DNA from: Gnetum montanum
Lineage: Eukaryota; Streptophyta; Gnetopsida; Gnetales; Gnetaceae
Assembly: GCA_015680685.1 (NCBI GenBank)
Contig: MNCI01020827.1
Span: forward strand, 278,338 to 342,337
Direction: 5' to 3'
Length of the DNA stretch: 64,000 nucleotides
Positions 44,105 to 57,080 of this stretch are shown here, one piece after another. The position numbers were made by a program, and so were the translations under genes. Within the stretch, counting starts at the first letter, position 1, and each line of letters starts with the position of its first letter. The notes under the pieces were generated by a model, which saw nothing but the letters and a program-made list of their open reading frames with translations, was not told the DNA's origin and made no database searches.

Positions 44105-45614
44105 TGTAGCAACCTAAAATATTAGTAGCTAGAACACTAAGGGCTTGACAGGTGCATAGCCTAACCCTGCATCTACGTGAGGGCCTACTAGAGGCAAAGA
44201 TGGGGTGCCCTAAATTATCTTGTTGTTTGAATAAGGACTTTACCATATGCAACTAGGGTGTTGGATGCAACTGGGATACAGAGTGGTTAGCCATGATGCT
44301 AATGCGAAATGATACTAAGTGTTCTGGTGGTGTTGGCAATGTTATTAGTGTTGATGATGTCAATGGTGTCAATGGTCTTAATGGTGTAGAGCATAGGCAA
44401 GGGTGCCTGAGGGGGTAAGCATAGTCAAGGGTTTTGGCAAAAATGATGGTGCTTACACATGAAGACTGTCATCCAAGTGTAGTTGTAAAATAACCATGCA
44501 TTAAAAAATAGCGAAAATGCAAAGAAAGTGCAAAAAATGCAAGAGAGAAATAGAACACCATCCCAAATGGGGCTGAGCGTAGTTAACACCAAAAGGGATG
44601 AGAAGGTACATGGTGTACAGGAGGCGCAATGGAAAGCATAGTCATAGTCTCAGAGGTGTCTAGCCATGAAGACTGGTGCTTGTTGTGGTGTCTATGCTTA
44701 TTGAGTTGGCCACCGTAGTGTATTGTGGGCTATGGTGGGCCATGGTAAGCAACTCTATACCTCTTCAGTTCACTAGTGTGCCTTTGCTTAGTGTGTTCAA
44801 AATTCCAAGATGCCAAAAAATTTGCCAAAATGCCAACGTTTGAATTTGCCAATCCAAGATTTTTGCCAACCCCTAAAATGTAGAGGGCTAGGGTATTAAT
44901 ACAACTAGGGTTAGCATGAAATGTGAAGAAACTGCCATGTGGTAGTGGGACAATTGGGACTATGTTGTCTCCCAACTACACTCTCCATTGAGGCTAGTGG
45001 TATTCTGCTCTGCTATGCTGTAATGGACTTTGTGAGGCTATGAGACTATGAGTACATTGACAACTACATGTGCATGTGCTGAGAGGACCACAATGTACCT
45101 TGAAAAAGGCAACTTTGGAGACTATGCTCTCCATTGTCTTGAGTGGGGTCAAGTGTAGTTACAATTTTGGGCATAAAAGGGGTTACAAAAAAGATGCATA
45201 TTGCTGACTATGCTTTCCATATGTGTGTTGGAGGTAAGGTGAATGCCAATGCTGCATTGTGGAGGCTTTTGGAGGCTATTCTAGTTGACTACACTTAACT
45301 ACACTCTAGATTGGGGGAGAGCATAGTCCACACTTAGAAAATTTTTTGCAAAAAATGGCTATGTGCTAACTATGGTCTTCATGGGAGGCTGACTACTCTC
45401 CTAACTAGGGGTGAAAGTAGTTCCAACACTTGGAAAAATTTTTTGCAAAAAATGGCTATGTGCTAACTACACTCTCCATAGGAGGCTAACTACACTCTAA
45501 GGTAGCGGAGAGCATAGTCCTAACACTTAGAAAAATTGGTAGAAAGTGGTCTCATGCTAACACTTAGGCAAATTTGCAGTCATGAAGCTATAGCTAAAAT
45601 TTGATAGTGTTTCA
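44105..45614 (-). repeat. B2 3' LTR
   Basis: 1510 bp, TGTAGC...GTTTCA on the plus strand. U3 has three tandem units of about 100 bp (45310-45560), each with AATGGCTATGTGCTAACTAC and GGGAGGCT-ACTAC words. Confidence 0.9.
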
Positions 45615-45627
45615 TTGGCCTCTCTTT
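45615..45627 (-). other. B2 polypurine tract
   Basis: In element sense it reads AAAGAGAGGCCAA immediately before TGAAACAC. Confidence 0.8.
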
Positions 45628-46854
45628 ATTAACGTCTCGAGGAGTGGCCTGAGAGACATCGATAAAGAATAAAAAAACACCATAGTAGACTTGGCACCAA
45701 CATCACTCTTCCATGCATGGTCAGATGTTGCTGTGCCATGCTCAAGAGTGCTAAGGGTAGTGATATGCTAGGAGTAAAAGGTGTAGGTAATGTGTTGGGG
45801 ATAAAAGAAGAGATGAGATGCAAACATGATGTCATGATGCAGGATACAAAGTCAATAAGGCTAACGGTGAACATGCACTAGGGTGGCTTGCCCCTGATAA
45901 ACATTAACCTCTCGTTAGAGTGCTCATGAGAGAGTTAATGTGGATTTAGTGCTGGACCAGTTGCAAACTTGCAGCACTGCAGATTTTGGTTGGGGATGTG
46001 CTTGTCCCCCTTTGCTTTTTTTTTTTTTTTGCTTTTCTTGTTCTTTCTTTTTGCTTTTTTTCTCATTTTTGCTACAAGGTGAGCCTTCTTTGGGCTCTAC
46101 ACTTTACTAAATGCTAACTACAAGGTGCTTTCCATTAAGTCAACTATGTGCCACAAGATGGATTTTGCTTTGGTATTTGCAAAATAATGTCACATCTATA
46201 GGATGGGTATTTTCTCCTTGAAATGACTTGTGTTACATCTGCATGGGCTTTGGCTAGCCAATAGAGGCTTCCCATAGGATGACTTGTGTTATGTTCACCT
46301 TGGGTTCTACAGTTTGACTTGCAAAAGATGCCATGTAGTCACACCATGTGAGTGTCAGAGAGGTTTGCAATCTTGACTATGGAGGGGAATGCAAGAGCAT
46401 TGAGACATAGGAATGGATGTAGGTAGGCTCTAATGGGATAGTAGAGATGTGCACTCTTGAGAGGCTTAGTTAGTCTAATCATGCACATCAGAGCGATGTG
46501 ACAACTTGTCGTTATGGTGAGATGTGCCTTTGCATGACCACCTCAGGGATTCATCCTACAAACACAACTCCGAGAAGACAAGAAAATCATAAAACATGAA
46601 ATGCAAATCAAATGTCAGGGGCAAAGATGTTGCAAGTGCTCCAAAGGCCATGCTAGTTGCAGGTGCTTATAAAAGCCAACAAAATGGTAGGGGGGAGATG
46701 ATGCTGTAAGTGCTCCAAAGGTTGCACTAGTTGTAGGTGCTTCATTTTGGGACTACAATATCCTTGCCCACATGGTGTAGGAGGGGAACAAGGGTGGTGC
46801 TCACTTACTTGCTTGTAAGAGGATGCAAAGAAGCATGAATGGCCAACCACAAAC
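45628..46854 (-). other. B2 3' untranslated region
   Basis: Non-coding, collinear with 7678-9005 of B1. A T-rich run stands at about 46017-46031. Confidence 0.6.
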
Positions 46855-47105
46855 CCAATTTAAGGTCTTAGTATACCATGGATTTACTAGTTTAATGTCC
46901 TAGTAGATAGTAAACCTAGTTTAAGGTTCTAGAAGATCATGCTCTGCTAGTTTATAGCCCTAGCAAAATTCTATGTGCTAGTTTAACATCATAGTAGATG
47001 AGCTACTATGCTAATTTAATGTCATGACCCAAGGATGAGCTATGCCAGTTTAGAGTCATGGCAGACAAGCTACTATGCTAGTTTTAGCATCATGGTGGAT
47101 GGGTG
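46855..47105 (-). repeat. B2 tandem array 2
   Basis: About seven decayed units of the type TAGTTTAACATCATAGTAGA, in the same place as 9006-9246 of B1. Confidence 0.7.
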
Positions 47106-47276
47106 CTTACCTTGTTGGATTGATGCGTGGTGTTGCATACTAGGTGTGCTTGTGCATAGCCATCCTGTTTTCCTATAAAATCAACTAGGAAAACATCAAG
47201 TAGCACCTATTTTAATGAAGTTAATATGCACAAATGAAGAGAAAGCAATGTGATGAAATAACAATAGTTTAGGCTG
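47106..47276 (-). other. Remnant between the two arrays of B2
   Basis: About 170 bp. Its left part (GTGCTTACCTTGTTGG, then TGCATACTAGGTGTG) resembles the last codons and stop of pol in B1 (9255-9300). If so, everything else of RT, RNase H and integrase has been lost here. Confidence 0.4.
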
Positions 47277-47672
47277 TTCCACGTTGTAGTGGTAGTTTAA
47301 GGCCATGGTGGGCTACACATTGCCAGTTTAAGGCCATGGCAAGCCATAGTTGTAGTTTAAGGCCATTCCAGGCCTAATGTGTTGGTAGTTTTGGGCCATC
47401 TTGGGCCACATAGACTACTAGTTTAAGGGAATTTTGGGCCATGGTAAGGGAATTGATAGTTTTGGCCCATTCTAGGTTGCAGCTATAGTTTAAGGGCATT
47501 CTAGGACCAATGGTAGTTTAAGGCCATTCCAAGCCCCATGTTGCTAGTTTAAGGGCCATGGTAGGCTAGAATGATGGGGATCAAGGATGATAGTTTAAGG
47601 CCATTTTGGGCCTTAGATGCTAGTTTAAGGCCATGACAGGCTGTGACATTGCTAGTTTAAGGCCGTGGGAAC
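47277..47672 (-). repeat. B2 tandem array 1 (about 12 units)
   Basis: Units built on TAGTTTAAGGCCATTTTGGG followed by CC, about 30 bp each, more diverged than in B1 but in the same position after the protease tail. Confidence 0.8.
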
Positions 47673-47869
47673 CATGTATATTGCTAACTCTCTTTTTGTA
47701 GTTTTTGCTTTTATGTTTATGGGTTTCAATGTTTTTTATGTGTAAGCTAAGTGAATGAACATGTAAAAAAAGCAAATAAATGAGTAAACAAAGAGAAAAT
47801 ATTTGTAATCTAAGCAAGCAAGTAAAACTTAAATATGTAAACAAATGCAATGTAATAAAAATTCAAAAA

Positions 47870-48850
47870 TGCATGGCATGTAGTAGTAAGGGGTAGGTAG
47901 GCATCTAGCATGTTTCGGGCTAAGGGGGTACCTTGGTCACATAGTTGCTTCCTAATCCAGCATGGATTAGGGGGTGTGTAGGGCCTAAGGTGTACTATTC
48001 GATATTCTCCTAGATCCTCACTTACTATGTTGAAGGGTGATTCTATCCATAAAGTGTCCTTTGGGAGGTCATTGGTTTCCACCACTTATTTAGGTGTGTT
48101 AGCCTTATGTGTTGCATTGTCTATCATAGGTGCATCATCAGGGAATTCAACTTTTGACCCTTGCTCCATTTCTATGTTATTAATGGCCAAAGGGATGATG
48201 TTATCACCATGGATGATAACTTCACCACCTCTGTATGGAAGGTGGATCTCTTGGTGAATCAAAGAATAGATGGCCCATAGTTGGGCTAGCCATGGCCTAT
48301 CTAATATCAAGTTAGACCCAAACATTTTCTCTATGATGATGAATTTTGCAATGGTGGGGATCTACTCCCGTACCATGAAGGCTATGGTTATTGTGCCCCT
48401 GAAAGTGACACATGATCCATTGAATGATTTTAGGCACATGATTTTCGTTGATCTAATTTGGTCTATGAGGCCTAGCATGTTGATGATGTACAATATTATG
48501 TTTTTTGCTACACCATCATCAATGTGCACCTTGTGGATCTTACATTGCCCAATGCATATGGTAATAAACATTGGAGCTATGATGACCTCCCATTGTTTGG
48601 GGTTGACTTTGATTGCCTCATCATGAAATGCTAAGGATGTTGAACCTAATTCCTTTGGTCTCTAGGGGCAACATCACTACATGGATGGCATTCTCATCTA
48701 TAGGGATGTCCTCCATAACAAGAATGAAGGCTAACATTCGTGTCAATGCTTCCTAGTGGGTAGATGAGGTCATGACCAGGTCATACAAGCTCAACATTAT
48801 ATTTTTTTATTTTAATGCTTGTTTAACCTAGGCTAATGCATCAATGAAGT
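47870..48850 (-). pseudogene. Retropepsin and conserved tail of B2
   Basis: Protease of the B family. In element sense the linker KNIMLSLYDLVMTSS (about 48790) leads to FITICIGQCKIHKVHIDDG with the D-D-G active site (about 48511-48521), LKSFNGSCVTFRG, and NLILDRPWLAQLWA (48310-48270), where the usual G-R-x-W-L is changed to D-R-P-W-L. The tail keeps EIHLPYRGGEVIIHGDNI and TLWIESPFNIVSEDLGEYR, and ends about 47880. It parallels the tail of B3. Frame changes and stops are frequent. Confidence 0.75.
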
Positions 48851-51485
48851 CCTTTCCATTAGCCTTTTTGTTGGCCTTGACCTCCTCCATGCAGCCTAAG
48901 AGATGGATCTCTCATAGAGGAGACTTGGGCTTGGTTTGTTTCACCTATTTGGGGGCCTCAATGCTAGATTGTGTTTTGTTGGTTGTGGCCATTTTAGTTT
49001 CTTTGACCATAAGGACTGCAAAGACAAGGACTAGCTTCAGTGGAACAAGGGCTTTTTGGTCTCATTGTTGATTAGCTATTTCATCTATGAGGTGTTCATT
49101 GGGCCTCTTGTGTTACCATCTAGTAAGTCTACCCATGTTGCTAATGGGGTTGGCCCTTGGACGAGAAGGGGTCAATGTGTTGTCCACTATCGAGATTCGA
49201 GTAGGTGAGGGGCCAACACATTGTGGTATCCTAATGACAAATAGCTATTGAGCAGTTTTTGTGATATGCTATGGGACTTTGACCATGAAGGGTGTTATGG
49301 GTGCTTGAGGTGGTGCTCTAATAATGAAGGATGACCTTGAACTCGTGGAGGTTAAGGGATCCTTTACACTACTGGAAGGCACTTGGACCACAAAAGGTTG
49401 TTGCACTAGTTCTGACTTGCCACCCATGCTAATGGTATTTATGACATAGCCAACATTATCCACATTTTCTACGTCAAGCACTAGTGTACCCATATCTATC
49501 ATCCTTTGCAGATCATCTTGCAAAGCCCAATAGAAGTCCATGCTATGATCGGACAATTGGTGGTAATGACAAAATTGGTCCAGCTTGAAGTGTTGTGGGA
49601 GCTAGGGCTCGTTTGATGCTATTGAGGTAGGATTCCTTAGTAGCTCACAGTACTTGTCGTGCCTTTTGTAGGCATCCTCAGACACTTGCTTATGTTGGAT
49701 GTGCCTAGCTTTCAATAGTTGATCTAGTAGCTTTGAGGGTTTTAGTGGCAATGAGATAAACTTTAAGTGATCCTTGCACTCAAAGATAGGCCTTGGAGTA
49801 GCTTACACTATGGCCCCTACAAATGTGGGTGGGTTGGTTACTTGGGCAATAAAGTTAAAGGCTTTGTGTGTTGGGGCTTTGGGTTGCCGAGCCATTAGGC
49901 CCTAGTTAGTTGCTTTAGCTTGTGTGGTTATCATTTCCACTGTTGCATTTTGCTTTCTTACATGTTTATTTTTGTAGGCCACATAGGTTGGGTCATTTCT
50001 AGCTTGCACTAGTCTTCTATGCTTTTAGTTTGGATAAAGGCTTGGCTCAAAGACTATGGATGTAAGTAGTACTATTTTGACTTGATGAAGTCATTAACTA
50101 CATCCTTGAAGATGGCTAGGAGGTGCATCTTAGCTATTGGCTCATGGATTTCATTCAACAAGGTGCTCTAGTGTTGGATAAATTTTTGCACGAGATTTAG
50201 GTGGCCCTACTTGATTTGCATTGGCTAGTTCAAGGTTGCTTTCAGTTTCAAGTAGTACTTGAAGTACATCATAAATTGGCTTAAGAGGTCTTCCATAGAG
50301 GAAATAGAACCTCTGGGCAATGCCTGGTACTAGCCTAAGGCTTTGCTAGTTAGTGACATGGCAAAGACACACATGATGGTGTGCGGCCAGGCTTTTAGTA
50401 GTAGGCACCCAAACCTGAATGTCACTAGGTGTGCATTGGGATCCCCTTCACCATTGTACTTGGTGAGTTGAGGCAATGGGACCCCGATTGGTAGAGTTAG
50501 CGGTGGGATTGCAAGACTTATAGGGTCATCCTAGTAGAAGTCCACCACCTTGATAGTTTCAGAGGAAGTGACTTTAAGTCACCTTACCTCCTCCATCAAT
50601 CTTTGGATCAACTAGAATGCCTGATCCAAGTTTTAAGATGTGCTAGCCGGTTACGTTGGCTGTGCTATTTGTTGTATTGGTTGTACAACCCAGGGTTGGA
50701 TTGCCAATTATGAAGCCACTCAATGTGGTTGATGTATTGGTTGTGCTATGAGCATGGTTATTAGGGCAACCATGCATGTGTGGGTTGGACTAACGCCAAG
50801 GGTGCTAACAAAATAGGTAAGACATAAGGTGCCTAAGTCACATGGTGCTTGGAGATAGGCCCTACATGAACATAAGACTAAGTAGGTATGATTTTTGGTG
50901 GCAAAGATGGCTAGGTAGGTTGAGATGATGCCACAAAGGGCAAGTGGAAAGGGGTTGTTGCATCATATTACATGTATTGTATTTGATGCATTGCCACTAC
51001 AGGCATCATCCTAGGCCCAATGGAGTGGGAAGGTGATGTTGTTGTTATAATCATCTTAGGAAGGATGGGTGAACTAAACTAAAGAGGGGCCATAGAGGGG
51101 AGTGATTATTGGAAGATGGTGTGGAAGGGGCTCTTGTGTTTGAAGCAAGCTTCAAACTCATATTCTTTCTCCCACAGGGCCTCCTCATAGTTGGTTCCCA
51201 CATCATGCTCACCTCTAGAATGAGTTAGGACAACAATTGGTGGTGGAACTTTGTTAGTAACATTATGTTGAATAAGGAAGGGATATACTCTCATCCATCT
51301 TGATGGATTAGTTTGAAGTCTTTTTTTGCCTCCATGTCAAGGCAATCCACTAGTAACCCTGCTTGGATCTTTGCACATATGAAGTTGTATTGTTCATTGC
51401 TGAGTGTGGTGGCCCCTTGGTGAATGGTAAAGGTGTCATGTGCATTTGACACCAACATCGAAGGATGATTTGGATTCATGGTCAT
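48851..51485 (-). pseudogene. gag of B2
   Basis: Start MTMNPNHPSMLVSNAHD (51485). N-terminal block EQYNFICAKIQAGLL is shared with B3. The core (about 50540-50200) shows the decayed counterparts of the SLDWYRxLP and FKYN words. The zinc knuckle region (about 49600-49540) reads FCHYHQLSDHSMDFY and has lost its last cysteine to tyrosine. A Pro-rich tail with ITPFMVKVP follows. Stops and frameshifts are dense, in line with the strong LTR divergence. Confidence 0.75.
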
Positions 51486-51892
51486 AGAGCAAGTTGTGAA
51501 AGGGAGAGCTGTAGGTTGCTAGTTGCGAAAAATGGCTAAGTCTGGAAACTATAGAAAAATGGCTAAGTCTAGAAATTGCAAAAAAATGGCTAAGTGTGGA
51601 GATAGTGAAAAATGGCTAACTATGGAGACTATGCTCTTTACATTGAGAACTAACTACACTCTCCACTAACTACGCTCTCCATGGACTACACTCTCTATGC
51701 TCAAAGAATGAAGACTTAGAGAAATCAATGGAGAGAATTGCGAGTTGGGTTACTATGCAAGGTCCTGAGGGGATCAATGATAGGGTCCAAACCACATCGA
51801 TGGATTGATAAACAACCACAATGTAGAGAGCATGCAAGATAACCACAATAGAGTCCAAAAAAGTGGTTTGCCATCCTTTTGGCATCAAAAAT
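51486..51892 (-). repeat. B2 leader with short tandem repeats
   Basis: Between gag and the 5' LTR. Four units of AAAAATGGCTAAGTCTGGA type stand at about 51525-51625, followed by repeats of AACTACACTCTCCA. The bases beside the LTR in element sense, ATTTTTGATGCCAAAAG, are the candidate primer site shared with B1. Confidence 0.65.
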
Positions 51893-53396
51893 TATAGCAA
51901 CTGAAAATGTCAGTGGCTGGAACACTGAGGGATTGATGGGCACATAGCCTAACCCCACATCCACATGAGGGCTTGCTACAGGTGGAGATGGGGGTGCCCT
52001 GAATGATCTTGTCGATAGAACTGGGACTTTACTAAATGTAATCAAGGTTTTGGATGCAACTGAAGTGCAACATGGTTAGTCATGATGCTGATGTGAAATG
52101 GTGCTAAGTGTCCTAGTAGTGTTCGTGATGTTAATGGTGTTAGTGGTGTTGATGATGTCAACAGTGTTAACAGTGTAGAGTCATGGGTGCCCAAGGGGGC
52201 AAGTGTGGTCAAGAATTTTGGTGAAAATTAGGGTGTCAATGTGCGAAGACTACCATCCAAGCATAGTTGTAACATGACCATTCATTAAAAAAAAAGCAAA
52301 AATACAAAGAAAGTGCAAAAAATGCAAGAGAGAAATAGAACACCACCCCAAATGGGGTTGAGCATAATTAACACAAAAAGGGGTGAGAAGGTACGTGGTG
52401 TACCACAAGCATAGTGAAGAGTATAATCATAGTCTTAGAGGTGTCTAGCCATGAAGACTAGTGCTCCCCGTCATGTCTATGTATGTCGGGTTGGCCATCG
52501 TGGTATACCGTGGGCTGTGGTATTCTATTAGGTTGTGGTGGGCTATGGTATGCAACTCTACCTCTCTCCAGTTTGCCAGTGTGCCTTTTCTCAGTGTGCT
52601 CAAAATGCCAAAATGTCAAATTTTGAATTTGCCAACCAAAATTTTTTCCCATCCCTAAAACATAAAGGGCTAGGGTATTTATAGGGCTAGGGTTATCATG
52701 AAACATGGAGAGACTACCACGTGGTAGTGGAATGGTTAGGACTACATTGTCTCCTAGCTACACTCTACACTAAGGCTTGTGGTATTATGCTCTACTATTC
52801 TCCAAGGCTATGAGACTATGACTATGCTGCCAACTACATGTGCATGTGCCCAGAGGATCACAATGTACCAACAAAAATGCAACTTTAGAGACTATGCTCT
52901 AGGACTACACTCTCCACTATCTTGAGTAAGGTTAAGCATAGTTATAATTTTGGGGATAAAAGGGGATACAAAAAAAACACATGTTGCTAACTATGCTTGC
53001 TGGAAATGTGTTTGTAATGAGGTGAATGCTAGTACTATGTTGTGGAGGCCTTTAAAGACTATTCTGGTTGACTACACCTGACTACGCTCTAGATTGGGGG
53101 AGAGTATAGTCCAACAATTAAAATAATTTTGTAAAAAATGGCTATGTGCTAACTACTCTCTTCATGGGAGGCTAACTACGCTCCTAACTTGGGATGAGCA
53201 TAGTCCCAACACTTGGAAAAAATTTGTAAAAATTGGCTATGTGCTAACTACACTCTTCACAGGAGGCTGACTATGCTTTGAGGCAATGGAAAGTGTAGTC
53301 CTAGCACTTAATAAAAATTTGTAGAAAGTGGTCTCATGCTGACACTTAGGAAAATTTGTAGTTAAGAAGCTATAGCGCAAATTTAATGGTGTTTCA
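51893..53396 (-). repeat. B2 5' LTR
   Basis: 1504 bp. It starts TATAGCAACTG, a changed TG, and ends GGTGTTTCA. TATA word in element sense near 52676. Collinear with 44105-45614. Confidence 0.9.
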
Positions 53397-53640
53397 AAAG
53401 TCAACCCAAAGGACCAAGGCTATTAAAAGGTAATGGAGAATTAAACATGATCAAGGGCATCAAGATACTTTACTTAACAAATTTGTAAGAGGAAGTCATG
53501 CATTGGACATTAGAGATGTTTGGTTCAAAGGAGATTCCTCAAAAGAGGAAACACATTCCTTAGCTCTTTAGACATCATCAACATGACAAGTAGGTAGAGG
53601 CAAGTTTTTCTTTTTCTTTTCAAGGTTTAATAAAGACTAT
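53397..53640 (+). pseudogene. Continuation of the copia coding region after B2
   Basis: Joins 44104 through the shared AAAGT. The reading goes on as QPKGPRLLKGNGELNMIKGI, which fits the part after the second gag knuckle in copia elements. It is cut at 53640 by the LTR of element C. Confidence 0.65.
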
Positions 53641-54529
53641 TGATGAAGCATTCAATCGCTACGTCGACTGGGCCACATTCACGAAGCCTCGTTAATGCAG
53701 TTGCATCAACGTGACCCCATCAACGCATCTTTGCAAGCATTGATGTGGCCTCGTTGATGTAGAGTCCATTTCTTGCTATAAATATGTGTGCACCTACCAC
53801 GTTTGTGGCATCTCTTGTTCAAATTGTAGTGAAGCTCTTGTAGTTTGCCTCCGTGAAAGCTAGAATATTTCCCAAGTGCCACAGTAGGAGTTTGAAGAAT
53901 GTATGACTCTTTATTCGAGCACTAATGTACCTAAGCCATTGGCGTGACCAACAATAAAGATGAGCTTTTTGAACATTCCTTGCAACATTTGGATTAAACT
54001 ACTTAAGTGTTAAAATTTTTTAATATTTTAATAATTTTAGAAGCTTTTATTATGATTATCACTTTATAGTCAGAGTGCTTTTTATAGTTTATGAGAACCA
54101 TAAGAATGACCATCTGAAACATATATCTAACACGTGGCAACCCAGTAGTAGCTAATGTCTGGTAGCCTAGTAGTGGTTAGGACATGCTCAGGATGTGCAC
54201 GAAGGATGGGATCAGTTGTTTATGCTAGGGATAGTTAAGCACAAGAGTAGAGGAATTGTAACATGATATGGCATTTCATTTCCTACACTAGAAGAACTAG
54301 ACTTTAAAGATAAGAAGAAAACACATAAAAATCATATGCCTCGGTCTCACTTAACTATTATGTGAGAATGTCACAAGTGAGGTTGAGAGGACAATGACCG
54401 TTCTAACTGAGGTTTTGCTAAGTAGAATTCCATGTACATAAGTGCCTGCAGTCTTCGAAACTCAACCAGGTCATGCATGAACGCTCGTGATTTGTATGGT
54501 TGGACGTAGGGGTACCTTGCCGCTCATCA
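53641..54529 (+). repeat. Element C 5' LTR
   Basis: 889 bp, TGATGAAGC...GCTCATCA. TATA box TATAAATA at 53777-53784. U3 holds several copies of a CATTGATGTGGCC-like word in both orientations (53655-53765). From 53860 on it aligns with 1-493 and with the A LTR. Confidence 0.85.
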
Positions 54530-54530
54530 T

Positions 54531-54549
54531 TGGTGCCATTGCTGGGGAC
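54531..54549 (+). other. Primer-binding site, tRNA-Asp type
   Basis: TGGTGCCATTGCTGGGGAC differs from the complement of plant tRNA-Asp mainly by C-to-T and G-to-A changes. It starts one base after the LTR. Confidence 0.85.
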
Positions 54550-54691
54550 TATTAGTCTTTTGTGTATAGTCTAGCCTTAGCAAGATCATCACTCACTTCG
54601 TTGGAACGGACCTAGAACATTGAAATCTGCTCACACTAAATGACTTAGGTAATAGTATGGCATACTTAGTTATTTATTGTTTATCACCGAT

Positions 54692-57080
54692 ATGTCTTCT
54701 TCTCACAGGCAAGACGAATCCAACCCACAAGTGCCCTAGGAATGTCGAGTAATATATACTCATCCGGATGAGTATATACCCAACTTCACCTTCATCTTGC
54801 ATCAGAATGAGTACATGCGATGGTGGGACATGGAGGGCAATGTCATATTTCCCTTTGATCGATCGGTTCCCAAAATTCTGCTCCAAACTCTCACCAAATT
54901 GGGCATCCATTACCGAGTGGAGGAGTACAGGATGGAGGATCACGATTATCGAGACTATTGTCCAAATGAGGCATAACATAAATACCATGAAAAAATAAAG
55001 GGCAAATAGTCTAGTAACCCTTTGTCCCTATAGACTCATCATGATGATGAGGAACCTATTCCTCATAGTTTTCGTTCTTCTGCATCTCTGCCCCTACATC
55101 AGAACATTCGATCCATCATATAGAATAGAGGTTCAAGTGATTGGGAGTTTCAAGATGCTGAGGGATCTCCCAGAGGAGATCATGGCAAAGGTGAATATGG
55201 ACGTGATGATTGAGGTTGTCATCATTCCCCTCTTTCTAGCTTAGCTTCATCAGGTTCTGAATTTGATCGCAATTATTGTAGGAGGGACTGTGATGATGAT
55301 GATCGAGGGAGACGATGGGGATGGTATGACCAAGGATGTGAGTGGTCATGGAAGGATCACCATCACAAAAGGAGAGGTAGTGAGGACCATCATGGACACC
55401 ATGGCTATCATTAGGACCATGACCTTGATAAACCATTGCTTTGCACTTGAAGCATGCTCAACATAGCAGAGGCAGTTCACATACCTAACAGGCATTTGCG
55501 AGATAGCCAGATCAAGTGCCTTGATATGAACAACATTCCTAGGTTTGAAGGGGGATATAACTGTGATCTGCAGACTCATCTACAATCCTTTCATAATGCT
55601 TGAACCTTGCAAAATATCAAAAATAAATGGTAGCAACTTAAGCTGTTCCCCTAAACACTCACCAAGGAAGCAGAAAGCTGGTACCGATCTTTGGAACTAG
55701 AATCAATCAAGCCATGGAGTACGATGTTGGAGCTCTTCAACGAAAAATACCAAACCTACTCTAGAGTGTCTAATCTAAGATGACAGATTTAGGGGTGGAA
55801 ACAAGGTAGCCATGAGCCCTTGGATGTAGCCATGAGAATATATTACTCCTTATTGCACTGATGCCCTAGTCATGGCTACTCTTAGTGGGAACAGCTCCAC
55901 CAAGTTATAGATGAGCTCTGCTTTGAAACAAGAAGAACCCTTGGTGTTTATGCTCTAGGGCAGCTATTTGAGTTAAGGGCCCATCAGTTTCAATAGTTAA
56001 TTGAGTAGGTAGCCAAGGAAGAGAAAGAACTATAGAAATGTAAAAGTACGGAGGAATATAATCAGGATCATTCCATATGGAAGAGGGAGGTCCAATTCTG
56101 TGAAGATAAGGAGTCATCTTTGGATGCAGCAGTGAATAGGAAGACTTTACCCATACAAAGTTTTACTTTTGAAATTTTGACTAAGGTGGACAAGATGTGG
56201 GATTCTTTGGATGAAAAATTCCAAAGTGTTCTAAGAATCGTAGCAGAATCCAAAGAACAAAGTAATGATCAGGATCAATGTAGGAGGAAAGAGGCTAAAC
56301 ATGCCTACCACAAGGGTAAGGGAAAGGTTGCTGTAGTAGAACTAGTTGCAGACTTGGAAACCGAAGAGGAAAATGAATGTAACATATGCCAATACGAACA
56401 TCCTAAGGGATGTTGCCCCATAGTGTTACATTTGCAAGAGTTTGGGGTGTATGCTCTAAACCCTCACTTAGAAAAAAGGAAAACACCTCGAAGATTGCCC
56501 TATCCCTAAGGAAATTTCAAGCAGTTCCACCAACAGCAAGGATATTGTCCAAGTGGAGCTCCGCCACAACTGTATGAGCACTACCAGTAATGGCAGCACC
56601 CACAGTCATGGGGGATGCCACCCCCAAGGCAGTAGTACCCTTACCGATAGCTGGATCCTTATGGGTACTATATTCAACAACTAATCTCCCCACAGGACTC
56701 TTCTAGTCATGCAACCTTTCAAAATCATTACTACCCTCCAGAATACTTTCAAGCCCCATCTCCGTCACCCAAGGGGGAAAACCCACATCTACACTATCCT
56801 CCACCACCTCCTTCAACCACACCTATCCATCAGCCCTTAACTTAGCTACCTCCTGCTTCACCCATGTAGGGAGAAATACCTCCATAGCCGCAACAATGTA
56901 ATGTGATGAAGGCCATCAATTTACAGTTGGCTTCTCAGCCAAGTGGGTTAGAACCAAAGCCACGGAAATGTTCTTTCTTCTAGCTCAATAACCTAAACAC
57001 ACCCTCACACTCATCTATGGCCAGTGCCCTTGCATCTCCAACTACCTTTGATATTCAATCCTTTGAGAAACCTTCAAACC
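54692..57080 (+). pseudogene. gag of element C
   Basis: Start MSSSHRQDES at 54692. N-terminal block DEYIPNFTFILHQNEYMRWW. A His/Asp/Arg-rich stretch lies at about 55260-55430. The core (about 55530-55770) has NNIPRFEGGYNCDLQTHLQS, KEAESWYRSLELESI and FNEKYQTYSRV. At 56120-56509 comes a clean stretch with LTKVDKMWDSLDEKFQSVL and the knuckle-like CNICQYEHPKGCC (from 56378). A Pro/Gln-rich tail follows. At least fifteen in-frame stops are present. It is collinear with element A gag. Confidence 0.8.

Larger units (their letters stand above)
44105..53396 (-). mobile_element. Element B2: complete gag-protease LTR retrotransposon inside the copia gag
   Basis: The only B element with both ends. It starts TGTAGCAACC (44105) and ends GGTGTTTCA (53396), with the perfect 5-bp target duplication AAAGT at 44100-44104 and 53397-53401. 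In element sense: 5' LTR, leader, gag, protease with tail, array 1, a 170-bp remnant, array 2, 3' untranslated region, polypurine tract, 3' LTR. There is no RT, RNase H, integrase or antisense gene. The two LTRs differ at roughly one position in five over the part I compared, so the insertion is old and much older than A. Confidence 0.9.
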
